Of a DNA stretch of 64,000 nucleotides, positions 26,001 through 40,400 are shown in pieces (positions within the stretch are counted from its first letter, which is position 1; each line of letters begins with the position of its first letter). The DNA lies in assembly GCA_916700875.1 (NCBI GenBank), contig CAKAKS010000066.1:7226243-7290242 (forward strand), in the 5' to 3' direction. The stretch is from Sebastes aleutianus (lineage: Eukaryota; Chordata; Actinopteri; Perciformes; Sebastidae). The notes below the pieces were generated by a model that saw only the letters and a list, made by a program, of their open reading frames with translations, had not been told where the DNA came from and searched no databases. Made by a program: the position numbers and the translations under genes.

Positions 26001-27514
26001 TAATTTGTGCACTGTGAAACTGAACCAGACTAAATAAACAAACCAAAAGTGTCAATTTCACTCTGATTCTGACTACCCAGACGGACTGTTGCTTTGCTTG
26101 GCTATGCATCAAAGTGGATGTCAGAGTAGCTCAACTGAAATCGTTGGAGATCAATGGCCACAATGACTCATTAAATTCTCTGTTTAATTAGTCACTTTGT
26201 TTCTTATCATACAAAAACACCCTCCAAAGTGGTTGGTAGATTGGACAAGTCACATGGTAAACACTCCCAACTCTGTCACCAGAGGATGATGAGTGAGATT
26301 CTGAAATGACTGACCTGAAGCCACAGTAGTGTTTATGTTCCTTGACCTGCTTGCTCTATAGAAAAAGCTGTCGGGTCATCCCAACATGGTTCAGTTCTGC
26401 TCTGCTGCCTCCATCAGTAAGGAGGAGTCGGACACCGGACAGGCCGAGTTCCTGATCCTCACAGAGTTGTGTAAAGGTAACATTTTCTCACTATTTTCTA
26501 CTTTATCTTCTACCTCTACCTTTGTTCACTGCTGAATCGGTACTAATTCATTGATCAAACCAAACTGCAGTAAATCTGAGTGGTCAGTACTGTTCCCTAG
26601 AAACTCTAACTGAAAGGCTCGTGATGAAACCGTTTCCCGTCTGCGGCCGTTCTACTTTCTGCTCTGCTTCCTGCTCTACTTCCTGTCTGACTGTTCATTT
26701 ACAACAGAACTTGTTTTCATCCAGTCATTGTCTTTTTCAGCTTTGTAAGCAACCTAACTTACCCTTTTAGGTTATGTATTAACTCTCTTCAGTCATTTAT
26801 TCGATGTGTGTGTAGCACATTTTCATTATTTGATTAACTTCTTTATTGCATGATACAAGACTATTATCTTTAGTGTCTCATATTTTCCCAAATTAATCAG
26901 ACAACTTGCAATCACCAGACACAAGAAGGCATCTGTGTAGTGACAGGTGTTACTTATGGGTTTTCATTCATTCATCTGTTTTCTATCTCTTGTGCCTCAG
27001 GTCAGCTGGTGGACTTTATAAAGCGGGTGGAGCAGAGGGCTCTCCTGTCATGTGACACTGTGCTGAAAATCTTCTACCAGTCGTGCCGCGCCGTGCAGCA
27101 CATGCACAAACAGAAGCCTCCGATCACACACAGAGACCTCAAGGTTTGTTGATCCTCGGTAGCTGGATGAGTGAATGATGAAGTATCCATAATATGCAGC
27201 ACTCTGGAATGAATGAATTAAATGCAACACCTCAGTTTGACTACATTTTGTATCGTATGGAATAAGATGCTGCAATTTAAAACAATTGATGGCACTGTAA
27301 ATCAGGGCCTATTAGGATTACTAATTGGTAATTAATTGTGTATTGACTGACATGCTAACCCTCTGCTCACTTGATACGTTGCAGATTGAGAACCTCTTGA
27401 TTAGTAACCAGGGCACCATCAAGCTCTGTGACTTTGGCAGCGCCACCACAGTGTCACATTACCCCGACTACAGCTGGTCGGCTCAGAAGAGGTCCATGGT
27501 GGAGGACGAGGTAC

Positions 27515-27586
<72 letters not shown>

Positions 27587-30500
27587 TCTAACATCAGTTA
27601 AAGAAACAGTGTGTAACATTTCGGGGGATCTATGAGCAGAAATGGAATATAATATTTATAACTATGTTTTCATTAGTGTATAATCACCTGAAACTAAGAA
27701 TCGTTGTGTTTTCGTTAGCTTAGAATGAGCCGTTTATATCTACATAGGGAGCGGGTCTTCTCCATGGAGTCCGCCATGTTGCACCGCCATGTTTCTACAG
27801 TAGCCCAGAACAGACAAACCAAACACTGGCTCTAGAGAGAACCTTTCACCTTTTTACGTTACCTGAAGGCCACTGTAGTTCTTAGACATGTTTGTGAAAC
27901 TGCTCCTAAAGTAGTGTTATTATGGTAAGGATGGCGAACGGCGTTACCACGGTTTTGCACTCGTCGGCTTACGTTACTGCAGTCTTGGAAAGGAAGGAGT
28001 GAGTGAAGGGGTACTCAGTTGGTTGCAATCTGCAACCACACCACTAGATGCCACCAAATCCTACACACTGTACCTTCGAGGTTTGCCTCAATAGGGCCTT
28101 TTTTATACAATACAGTCTTTAAAAAAAATCTTAAAGTTGTTTTTTCTTATTTCCAATAATATTGAAATAATCTATATCATACAGTTTTAACATACATAAA
28201 CTTAAAATATGAATTCTGAAGTTGTAATGGAATACATTGTCACAAAAAAGGTCAACATTTGTAACTGAATGATAAATTTATGTTGTACAAGGGGTCGTTT
28301 ATACATGTTTTGTGAATATAGGATATAGTCTGCTTCACAGACAAAGAGTTGAGTAATTGCATGAACATTTCATGCTACACAAACCTTTTTATTTGAGGTT
28401 TTAATTTAAAACACAGCCAGTTTTCTTGGAGCGCATAATATATTCTCACATTCATAACACATTCAGAAGGTACAGTGGATCAGTGACAATACTGACGTCA
28501 TGGTGTTGGACAGAAACCAGAAACGTTTGATTGAATTAACAGCTCCAGGTCCAGGAAGCACCGATCAATCAGGTTAATTATGTTTCTACCATTACCACAC
28601 GGACACACACTCACACACCGGAGCTTTGCCACAGATGACCTCAGTATGCAGGACCCCGGAGATGCTGGTTTCTAAATGTAATAATCTGCGTGTCTATCTG
28701 GCACTTGTATTCAGGCTGGTTGCACAAAAGAGATGCTTGAGGGGAAAGCTTTTTTTTGATGGAAAACATTGTGTCCTTTTCATAAAAACAATCAGCAGAA
28801 AGAAGTTTTTCTCATGGTTCTCAAAGCATTTTCAGAATTTTATAAATTAGTCTCGGAGAAAGAAATATGGCTCAGATGAACATCAAGATTTACCAACATG
28901 TTGGTTTAATCTATTGTAAAAAAAAAAACCCCACTGTGGTCAGCAGTGCTTGTGTGTTTAATTTTTTTTTTCTGTTTCTGTGTAGATCACAAGAAACACC
29001 ACTCCAGCGTACCGAACGCCAGAGATGATCGATCTCTACTCCAACTTCCCCATCAATGAGAAACAGGACATCTGGGTCAGAGCTTATACCTTTTTTTTTT
29101 TACCTATTTTCTGTTTCCCAACGTCACAGCTAATCCAAGATGATCAAAGATCGAAACATCACGTTTTCTGAAAACAACTAAAAGCTTATTTATTATGTAG
29201 GATCATTAACAGACCGTTAGTTGATTTGTTTTCTTTTCTGTTCATTAAGAACGGCGGCTTGACAGTTTGTTATTGTCTTTATTATTTCCATGCAGGCCCT
29301 GGGATGCATCCTCTACCTGTTGTGTTTTAAGCAGCACCCATTTGAGGAGGGAGCCAAGCTGCAAATCGTCAACGGGAAATACTCCATTCCTCAGAACGAC
29401 GTCAAGTACACTGTGTATCACAACCTCATACGTATGTACTTTAGTTTCTGCCTGTCTGTACATGTATTCTTCCATCCCTCTACTTCCCTCTACTCTTTTT
29501 GCCCACAAGTCACAGATGTCACCACATGTCAAATTTACTGTCACCGTTACCAGCTAGAAACACGTTTAGGATGGCTCCTTTAAACATAACATTCAAATAA
29601 GCCCCGTTTTGACCCGCAGGAACTAAGAACCTTTTGAGGAACGTTTTGACTGCAGGGACCAGGGTCTAAATTAAGTTCCAGGGACATTTTCAGGGGGCTT
29701 TTTACCCCCTAAAAGGACCTTGTCGGGGGTAGTACTTTCTGAAAGTACAGGAGCTTTTAGGGTGGAGTTTGCAGGGATGACCGTCGCTGATTGGTCAAAC
29801 ACACACACAACACTGTTGCTTCAACTGTACCGCTTCATTCATAAAACAAGGAAGCACTCTAGTATTGATTTAGGACGAGGGAAGAGTCTCTTTGTTTGAT
29901 AACATTAAAAGTAATGTTCGGTTTTGCTGTCGGCTTCCCGACTCATTTTACAAAAGACAGAGAGTAAAAGAGAGAGAGATCGAGTCAGCGAGCGGAGAGG
30001 GTGAGCGGTAGAAGAGACAGATGTGCGGCGGTGCTGTGAATGATATAAAATAAAGTTATTTTCTGATTGTTTCGCGGCGGTTATGTTCTAAAGCATAAAT
30101 AAATAACCATCAAACACTCAACAGATGATTTACTGTGGCGACAGACGCTCTTAGTTTAATTTTCCTCCGCTGCATTTCATTCATTACATCCAACGTGCAT
30201 CAGTAAATACTATGCAGCAGTAAATATCGTCGCAGTGAGAAAAAACCTAACCACAAAAATTTTCTTTCAACGTGTTTTTTAGATGAAATACACTGACCTG
30301 CAGGCTGCAGAGTGTGTTCACCGCTGTGAACACCAGCAGCCCTCGTCCCATGTCATGTTGCATTTTCATACTTAAGCGGAATCATTTGCCTAACCTTCGC
30401 AGGTCTATAGACCGCTTTGAAACGCAGATTACAATAGACTAAAGGGAACCTTTCAGTTCCTTGAAAAGTAGTCCCGAGACTAAAATCACCAGGAATTTCT

Positions 30501-33500
30501 TGGTGGAAACCCGAGTATAGACACCGTAGAAATAAATGCCATCACAAGTTGAATATTGGCAGCACAACCAGTACCATGTTACAGCTAATCTAATTAGGTT
30601 AAACAGCTCCACCTGGTGGAGAATGTAAATCTGTATATTTCCTGCAAACAGTGGCACAAAAATATACTTGATCATAAACCTCAAAAGAATATGTATTTAA
30701 ATAGCACATTTTCATCATGCTGATTATTCACGTTGATATAGCTGTGTGTGTGATTAATGATATTTTTTCATTAATTAATAATAATACATCCACATTTCCA
30801 CAATTAAATGTAAATGATATAACTGTTCATGAATTGCTTCTTTTGTGCAACCTCTTCAGATTTGTTACATTTTCCTCCTCTTCCTCCTCCTCCTCCACCT
30901 CCTCCAGGTTCCATGCTGAAGGTGAACCCAGAGGAGCGTCTGTCTATTACAGAGCTGGTCAACCAGCTCCAGGAGATAGCAGCAGCACGCAACGTCAACC
31001 CCAAGTCTCCCATTACAGAGGTAGGTGGTGTGTGCATGATAGTGTTTGAAACAAAAAATGCTACGGCACTAGATTTAAAAAGCGATACTATAATAAAACT
31101 TCTCCTTCACCATCAAGTAGTTATGTTGTCTTTAGCACATAGACGTTTACCGTGATGTGCTGTGCTGATCTGGCGCTGTTTGTGGTGCTATTTGTCAAGC
31201 CTTTATCTTGAAATGAAAGTCATTGGTTTCTTGATTGAGATTAAAACAAACAGATTTTGAAAGATAGATTTTCAATTATGTCTGTGGCTGATGAATGAGT
31301 CTGTTCTCCCAGCCAAGAGACATTTGAAGGTGTTATCCTTATCTCCAACTGTCTATTAGTGGCTTCGGCATCAGTTTTGAGTAGGTGACAACTTTCACGA
31401 TGTGCATTTTGGAGTAAACAAGTTGCTTGGCTGAGACACAGAGGCGCATCCTCAGTGTCTGCCAGCCTGTGAAGAGGCTATTGACTAGCCGACCACACAG
31501 CTTCTACCGCAGTGTGTGTTAACGTGCACACACACTCTGAAGTTGCTGTTGTGGTTGCATTTGCTCAGTCTCACACGCACACACACACAGTGGCAGGCTC
31601 AAAGGAGTCTGTCTTCTCTTTCCCAAGCTCCTCTCCTTCCCAGCTGGCGTGGTCCAAAGAGACAGAGAGACATAGAGATGAAACTGACATTAAAAACAAG
31701 CATGAAGTGATACCAACACTTCAGAAGTAAAGCAGTGTTTTGGGTGGCACCCACAGTAGCTAATTCATTATAATCAGATTTAAGATTTCTGCCACGGTTG
31801 TGGAATAGAAAAGCATTGACAGACTAAGCGGCCGCAGCCTCTTATGACTCTTAACACAAATCCTGCTACTTATCACCAAATCCGCACTCGCAGTTGTGAT
31901 TTAACAGAATGACAAGCTGATTTCAGTGTCAAAAGTCTCCAGGTTTACAGTGATTCTTCTTTCGTCCAACAACATCCTGGTGTGCAATGTACACATGACA
32001 CATGATTATATATATATAGTCGAACCAGTGTATGGATCCTGAATTAAATTTCTATCCCAATTAAAAGTTTGAATACTTTAGTTTTTTTCTGTAAATCCTA
32101 CACTGGTTACCACTGTAGGAAAATCAATTTTCCGGAGCGCTAGTACTGCAGACACTTGCCTCTTTCATCACATTCTTATTGAGATTAGATTATGCCATTG
32201 CTCCGGACAAATTGGTAAACTGAAGTTCTTCTGTATCCCTTCCAATTTCTGACCAAACTGAATCCTGCTGAATGTGTGCTGCAGTGTGAAGGCAGATTTT
32301 GCGATCGCTGATCTGATTAGAGTTAAGAAGGGGTTTCCCTGCTGGACATAAGGAGATTATAATCCTCCACCTTCTTCTTCTTCTCCTCCTCCTCCTCCTC
32401 CTCCTCCTCTCGCTGCTGCTTCTCAGCACAAACATATGGAGAGGCAGACTGTGAGATGGAGCAGAGAGGAGGGAGAGCAGAAAACTTGTGAAGGAAGAGA
32501 TGGAAGTGAAATACTGAGAGGGAAATGCGGCAGACATCTCGGAGGGGAAGCGAGACGCACAATCTGTCTGGCTGCCGTAACGCAGACACTCCAGTTTTTA
32601 TCTGAAAAATATGTTATCTAGCACGTCTGACGCGAACGATTTTTTTTATTTTGAAATGTGTTATGATTGTGCTACTTTTTGGGATTCTTTTGAACTGGTG
32701 ATTTTCCATTTTGGGACAGAGAGGAGACCTGTTGCTTAACATTCAGGATTTCTGTTCCTCTATTTGTGGTCCTCTGGCCATTATTTTCTACCAAGGCCTA
32801 TTTTTGTTCTTTGCTGGAACATAATTTTGTATTTTTGGTATTATTTCCATTTTTTTAGATGGCAATTTTTTTATATTACCAAGGAAGATTTGTTTTCATG
32901 TTAGGTCCTTGCTGCAAGTTTCTTTAAAGTTTTTTTATGGTCTTCATTTTGTTAACTTACCTGTTACAATGTTGAGTGCGTACTACTGCTGGCGTCCGAT
33001 GTATGACGGCTATGAATGTCTGCAGCTGCTGGAGCAGAACGGAGGTTTTGGCAACAACGGAGCCCAGCCGCCCATGCAGATCCAAAACGTCCAAAACAAT
33101 GCAGGTAAAAGTTTGTTTGCATGACAATATGATGCTTTCTGTGGGTTTGGGTCCGTGTTTGTGTTTGTTTTATATAGCGTTTCTTTGTTTTGAGTGTTCA
33201 CACTTGAGCAGGGGAGCGCAAAGTTGAAAACCTGAATGAAAACAGCAGTAGTGTCATGTCAGTGTCCTGTTTCCAAAAGTGAAATTTTCCTTGATTTGCT
33301 GAAGAAGAACCTATAACCCCATAAGGCAGTGGTTCCTAACCTGGGGTCCGGGCCCCTCTTAGGGGGGGAGCCAAAGATCTCAGCCGGTTGAGATTGTCAA
33401 AATTTGATTTGCACATGTATGACTAAAATCATAATAACACACATACTGGATAATTTATGCCATAGTCTGTATATAAAACTATTTAAAAAGCTATATATAG

Positions 33501-34433
33501 TTGCTGCTCAGTAGGCCACATTGTGGTTAAACCCAGTATTTCTGCACAGTGTCAGATAAAGATCAAGCTACACTAATTATACTATTTGTAGAATTAGATT
33601 CCAGTGGTGGCTGCGTGGGTTTGTGTTGGAATCATGTGATCACAATGTTCGCACACACACACACGCACACGCACACGCACACACACGCAGACACACACAC
33701 ACACACACACACAGACCTATCCAGACACCACCCACATATCGGAGAGTTTCTCATGGTAATGAGTCATCTGGTTAGTTCACCTATGACCACACAAGCTAAA
33801 AAGTCTCCTCCTTTGAGCAACTGTCAGTAGGTCAGTTCCAGATCATCATATGTGTTAGAAATGATGGTGAGAGCATTTGCATGGAGAATTAAAGAATCAC
33901 GATGGTGGAAATTTCCCAACGTGATGAGATATTTTACTCTTAATCTCATTGCTCAGTCGTTTTTTTTGTTCAACGTGGTTTCCACTCACCGCCTCAATGT
34001 CTAGTCATTCTAACCCACTAACCTCGACTGATCTGGACCGTAAAGTTGAGCCTCACATGTAGTTTGTGTAATATATTCAACAAGGTGAGATTTTAATGTC
34101 ACCGGCTGTGATGGCTTGTATGCTCTGCTTATAAATTGCTTATAGTATTAATCTTTAGCAGAATATAATAGTCACAGGATCGATTACCTGCCAAAATGGG
34201 TGTTAGAGAAAACAAACTTTACAGAGCACATAGTGACATTTGGCACGATGACTTTCCCTCCCTACAGTATCGCTTAAACAGATTGAAGCAGAGTATGGCA
34301 GCTCTAGAAATTGCTTCTGTTTTTAGGATTATATTAATTAAGATTAAGAGAACAAGCTGAAGGTACTTGGTGTGAAAATAATATTTATGTTGTTTATCTG
34401 CACCTTTTCTTTAAATGAGCATAATAGGCTTTT

Positions 34434-34474
<41 letters not shown>

Positions 34475-37400
34475 CGTGCAGGTTGTGTACTGTGACTGTC
34501 CATTAAGAGGATTTCTGCGCGGCCAGTCAACCATCTGTCGAAAGGCAGAACATCTTTGCTCTTTCCCTTGAGGAGTGGCTCCAGTCATACTATCAGACCT
34601 GGGCAATAAATGATGTTGAGTCATCTGCCTGTCGTTGTATCTCAACATCTGGCCGCTGCAACACAGCTAGAAGCAACTGATTTTATGCAATGCATTTACC
34701 TTAAAGTAAAGTTAAACTAACAATCCTGTTTGCTGAACCACTTCTCAAATGTTTGTATGTGTGACAGTGTTCATCATTTGCCATTTTTGACACTATATAC
34801 CCACATCTACAGTCATAGAAGATGCATTTTACTTTTCAATTTTCGTTTCCTAATCAGACATTTATCGTAGCTTGGTAAACAGATCTTTTTGTAATGTATT
34901 TAGGTCTGCTCATTTGATAATTTGAAAATGCAAATATTACTATTTTGCACACTGTTATATGCAAATATTGCATGAATGTTTTTGTTGTCATTGTGGGTTA
35001 AACTTTGACCTTGATTTCTTTAGCTAAACCCAATATTAGCGTGATGACAATGTCTATCATATTTAGCGTTCTCTCTTTCTTTCTTTTAGGAATATACGAT
35101 CCTGACCAGTCAGGCAGCGGCATCTTGGATATCTTGAGGGGAGGAACAGAGCGCTTCCTCACCAACATAAAGGACACTTCCTCTAAGGTCATCCAGTCAG
35201 TAGCCAGGTAAGCTGCTCTGACCTTGTTACCATGGTTATCAGTGCTGTATTTATTCCTATTCCATTTTCAATCGTTTACTTTTCAGTGAATCTTTATTAT
35301 CATTACAGATCAGCTATTACTGATGTGCTTTATTCATCTGTTTATTTCCTCACTTGCTATAACATGGACATGTGTTGCTGATGCTTCACATTATGTTTGT
35401 TAACCTGTGGAGTTGACTGAACATTCACTCAAACCTTTCACATTTTGCACTGGCTACTGTAACTTCACATATGCATATTTATTACTTATTTAACCGAGAC
35501 AATTCCACCACCATGTTTGCTTTGGTAAATGCAATTTGATGATGGGGGGGGAAAAAATCAGCTGACTGTAGAATTTAAATTTAGTGTACTGAAAGTATGC
35601 ACTCGTGGTTTGGAATTATTTTATCGGCATCCACCAAATAGCATAACAGTTTTCTATCAGTCATCACGTTTCATCACAGTTGCATCAACCTGAAGTAAAT
35701 GTAGATGAATGTACACCTGCAAGTTGTCTATGTAAGCATTCATACTCATACCTACCTACCCCGCCCCCAGATTTAACTTTTTAAAAGGAACATTTTGCTG
35801 CTCGGCTGTCTGATAGACTTTGCAGATGTGAACCTCCCAGAAAAAGACAAACCTTATTTCAAGTTATGTCTCTTTATAGTTCTTTTAGCAACCACTGGCA
35901 TAAGAGTAACTCAGTGGATGATGGGAGTAATCTAGTCTGCTACAATCATTAACAATGATTGTTGATGTTATAGACCGGCGGCCTCTGTGACTGATATGTG
36001 TAAAAGGGTTGAGAATAAGCAAAGTGTTCCTTTAACAGCCAGTCTCTTCATATTTGTTACAGTTTGATGTTTCATTTGGTTATTATTCTCTCATCGGTTT
36101 GTTCCATTTGTTTGGTCGTTTTGTTTATTTTTTGTTGTTTCTTTTCTCTGTCCCAATCCCTCATGGTCCCACTATGTGTCCATCACCTATAGCAACCCAA
36201 GGTAAATATGGGTCGGTGAAGTGCGTCCGCTTCATGCGTCGCTCTGTGTGCTCCTGTAGTTTGTGTTTGATTTTTAGAGGAAGAACAACCCTACTAAGCC
36301 TTCTTGCTATGCCGTGTCCGCCATCATAGCTTGCTGATCCTAACATCACACATTCAATAATTCAATTGAATGAATGCGGAGCGTGATGCGAATGGACAGA
36401 TGAGTATCATTTTCAGAGTGAATGGAAGGGTTAGATAATTGGGAAATGATATCAGCGAATGGCAAAACAAGTGAAACATATTCTCTATGCTTGGTACAGG
36501 AAATTAATAGGCCAGTTAATAACAAGGTGCAAATTAAAGAGCTGGTGTTGGTGATATAGCAATGATGGCCTTTGTTTGGAAGGTGCGTTATACCACCTGC
36601 ATCATCTTTATAAAGTTAGATACCAGAAAGCAGTGCAAATGCAACATCCCTCCTTGTTCTGTCCATGTTAATTTAGCAGCCCTTGTTATACAGATCATAG
36701 AATTTGTAACAACAAAAACAGACATCCATAGCCTATATTGATGGTTCCCAATCCCAACCGTTATTGTCAGATGTAACCCCTAGCCCTGTCAGGTAATCTC
36801 CAGTACCCCTTCCTTAATACCTCTGTTTATTTCAACCATTTCATTACCTTTAACTAACTATTTCTACGTTTTATCCATTACTTTTGGCCATTTCAATATT
36901 TATTTATTACTTTTAGCTAACTATTTTAACTATTTTTCAATTTCTTTGAGCTATTTTAACCATTTATTCATCATTTTTAACTAACAGCTTTAAAGGAACA
37001 GTTTGGGAGATCTATTAGCAGAAATGGAACATAATATTATGTTTTCATTAGTGTAAAATCAACTAAGAATCGTGTTTCCGTTAGCTTAGAATGAGCCCTT
37101 CATATCTACATAGGGAGCAGGTCCTCTCCATGTTGCTCCACCATGTTTCTACAGTAGCCAAGAACGGACAAACCAAACACTGGCTTTAGAGAGAACCTTT
37201 CACGTTTTTTATGTTACCTGAAGGCCACCGTAGTTCTCCGTCACGCTTTTGAAACTTTGAAAGGATGACCTCTGAGTGAGCCGAACGTCGTTACCACGGT
37301 TTTGAACTCGGCAGCTCACGTTACTGCAGTCTTGGAGAAGGGAGGAGTGAGCGGAGGGGTACTCAGTGGTTGCAATCTAGATGCTGCCAAATCCTACACA

Positions 37401-40400
37401 CTAAACCTTTAATGTCTCTGCTCACTTGCTTACTTTTCATGCACTTGCAACACATGGCTTTTGGGTGTTAAAGCTGACTCAATATATGGATTTTTTCTTT
37501 CTAATTAAAATCCTAATTTCCATTTTTTTCTAATTTGTCGAGCTGAATATGAATGACTGATTGAATGACTGAGTGAATTGTAGTTTTAATACGAATCCAC
37601 CGCTTACTAAAACACCATTTTCAGCTATATCCGTGTCTTAACCAGCATCACCTGTCTGTCCTGACGCCATCCAGATAAAATTGAGTGCCATCAACATAGA
37701 TAGATTAATTTCTTTGCTTGGCCTACGGTTTGTTTGTGTGTACTCAATTTTAATATTTGGTGGGAATCATATTACGTTGATTCTGCTGTTGTCATTGTTC
37801 CAATATGATTTCTTTTGTTGTAAAATCCAATGGTAGCCTACTTTCTACATCAATTCACTGCCAACGATACTTAGCATCAAGGAGCTATTGGCAGTAATGA
37901 TCCTTCTGAGCATATTCTCATGCAACAACAAGCATTTGCCAGATGCATGTGCTACTTTAAAATGAACTGGGTATTCTTTAGTCTAATTTGCATGAGTGTG
38001 GGACAGCCTTCATTAATACTGGCTGAAAATCTGTATTGTGTGGCAGAGATGCCAGTTCAGGCATCGATTAGGAACATCTTCATCCTGCAACATTGTGGTT
38101 TCAAAACCAGACTCATATTAGTATACAAAGATTGTTTGTTTCTGAACCAGTGTGCGTTACCAAGCTGTTTATTTATGGCTATATTGGTGCAGTCTCCCAG
38201 ACATTAGTAACGGTTTTATTTCTTTTATTTATTATAGTGATTTGTGTTTTCCCTCCCTACTATATTGTATGCCTACTCTTTTCATAAGTGCACTTGTAAT
38301 TTCTCTTACAGCTACGCCAAAGGGGACCTAGATATTTCATACATCACCTCCAGAATAGCAGGTAGGCCTAGTAACCTTAATAAAACACACTTTTACATCT
38401 TTTTAACCCTCTGTTTCTGCAAAATTGTCATCAAGTCATGATTCTACATTAAATGATGAAAATTACGTCCGAGGTCATTCAGACATGGCTTATGTGAAAG
38501 TGATATAAGTCCCATAATATCTGTTTAACATTTGGAGAAAGGGATAAACCTTTGATGTACTAGTTACATATTTTTTCTCTGCATTTCTCTGTGTAGTCAT
38601 GTCCTTCCCAGCAGAGGGGGTGGAGTCAGCGATAAAGAACAACATTGAGGACGTCCGTCTGTTCCTGGATTCACGTCATGCCGGCCACTACGCCGTCTAC
38701 AACCTCTCCAAACGATCATACAGGCCTTCTCGGTTCCACAACAGGGTATGAAGTGTGTGTTTGTGTGTGTCTTTACCAAACTCCCCTGTCTCTCTCAGTA
38801 TGGGTATGTCATTGCTGTGAGTGGATAGTTTGTTTATGCTCAACAGTCACAGTGTCGGTAGTTTTATTCTCTATTTGGCACTAAAATGCAATAGTAATAA
38901 TTTGTGATCTTTTTTTTTTGGGCTATACAAATTGCCAATAGTATTTGCTCTTATTAAAGTAGGGTTATCCTACAGCTATACAAGATTTCAGTTGTATTTA
39001 AGTGTGTCTTCATGTGTGTGTAGGTTTCAGAGTGTAACTGGCAGGTTCGCCGTGCCCCCAACCTCCGCAGTCTCTACAGTGTGTGTAAGAACATGCATCT
39101 ATGGCTCAAACAAGACCAGAGGAACATCTGTATAGTACACTGTCTGGTAAGTCATCTCTCACAACACCTACTAGATGACTGACTTAAAGGGCAGGTCCGT
39201 TATTTATTTTTTTTAAAGCTTTTATATCATTCTGTAGCTTCCCAGTGGTGTTCCTTATGCATTCAAATCCGAACATTCAAATTTTGGTCAAAGTACGCAT
39301 GTTTTAGCGTCAAAATGCTATTTTAATTCACCACGTTAGTTCGGATCCGAAAGTCACACAATAATACAAACAATCTAATCGATCGATGCAGCGGTAGACC
39401 AGCAACCTCGCCGTCAGACAGCCCTTTCCGACGGGGAACACTGAAGCCGTTCTATATCACTCTCTTCAAAGCTACAAGACTATATTCACAAAAGCAGTAA
39501 TTTTACCACACAGAACGCGTATACATACAACCCCACTCCAAAAAATCTGAACCCTTTAAGTTATTTCCAAACTTAGCATAGCTAACTTTGACTCAGCTAG
39601 TGCTAGCGTTCCTGTTACTCATAAGTTTATTGATTACCTTCGATAAGCTTACTTTGGTAACCTACGTCACTGCTTTTTGCGACGGCTGAGTGGGCGTTTC
39701 CATTTAAAAAAACAAAAAACAGAATAGATTGCAGATGGACCCGCCCTTTAAGTACATGATAAGGAGAGAATGAAGAAGAGGATGACACCTGCTATGTCCT
39801 TAACTGTTACCTCCACCTTTTGTCTCTGTAGGACGGCAGGGCAGCATCAGCGGTGGCAGTTTGCTCCTTCCTGTGTTTCTGTCGCCTTTTCACCACAGCT
39901 GAGGCTGCTGTCTACATGTTCTCAATGAAACGCTGCCCGCCAGGCATAGCACCCTCACACAAGAGGTATGAAAACACACTGTCATATTTGTATTTGACTC
40001 TTGAATCAAGCGTTTACCTCTAACTACACCAAAATATTACATTACAAGTTACATGATCCTGATCTTGCTTTTGATTATTGCAGGTATATGGAGTATATGT
40101 GCGACATGATGGCAGAGGAGCCCATCGTCCCCCACAGCAAGCCCATAGTAATTCACTCCATCATCATGACACCCGTGCCGCTGTTCAACAAGCAGCGTAA
40201 CGGGTGCCGGCCGTTCTGCGAAGTCTATGTTGGAGACGAGAGAGTCCTCACCACATCACAAGAGTACGACAAGATGAAGTACGTTTGTACACGCACAAGA
40301 ACACCGTTCAGCTTTCCCTAGATAAAAGGAGTAAAAATAATTAGCTATTTCAATTATTCATTCTTTCTCTCTCTCTTTTTTGCTCTTTCCAGGGATTTTA

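Larger units (their letters stand above)
14083..31020 (+). other. gak: GAK kinase domain (exons 1-9)
   Basis: Residues about 38-315. The glycine loop AEGGFAFVYEA is split over exons 1/2. The ATP-binding Lys is in YALK (residue 68, end of exon 2). The catalytic loop HRDLK is at residues 170-174 (end of exon 5) and the metal-binding CDFG at 189-192 (exon 6). The activation segment continues NTTPAYRTPEMIDLYSNFP in exon 7, and exon 8 carries KQDIW/ALGCILYLLCF. All essential residues are present, so an active kinase is expected. Human has IIHRDLK where this has ITHRDLK, a conservative difference. Confidence 0.95.
35208..38311 (+). other. gak: GAK intron 11, with a MITE and a possible microexon
   Basis: 3.1 kb. 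It includes a possible 9-nt exon at 36193-36201 (separate entry) and the second copy of the fish MITE (36989-37412). I see nothing else to name. Confidence 0.6.

Noticed and set aside
32190..32589. Arg/Glu-rich minus-strand frames
   Set aside because: They come from the (TCC/TTC)n run in GAK intron 9.
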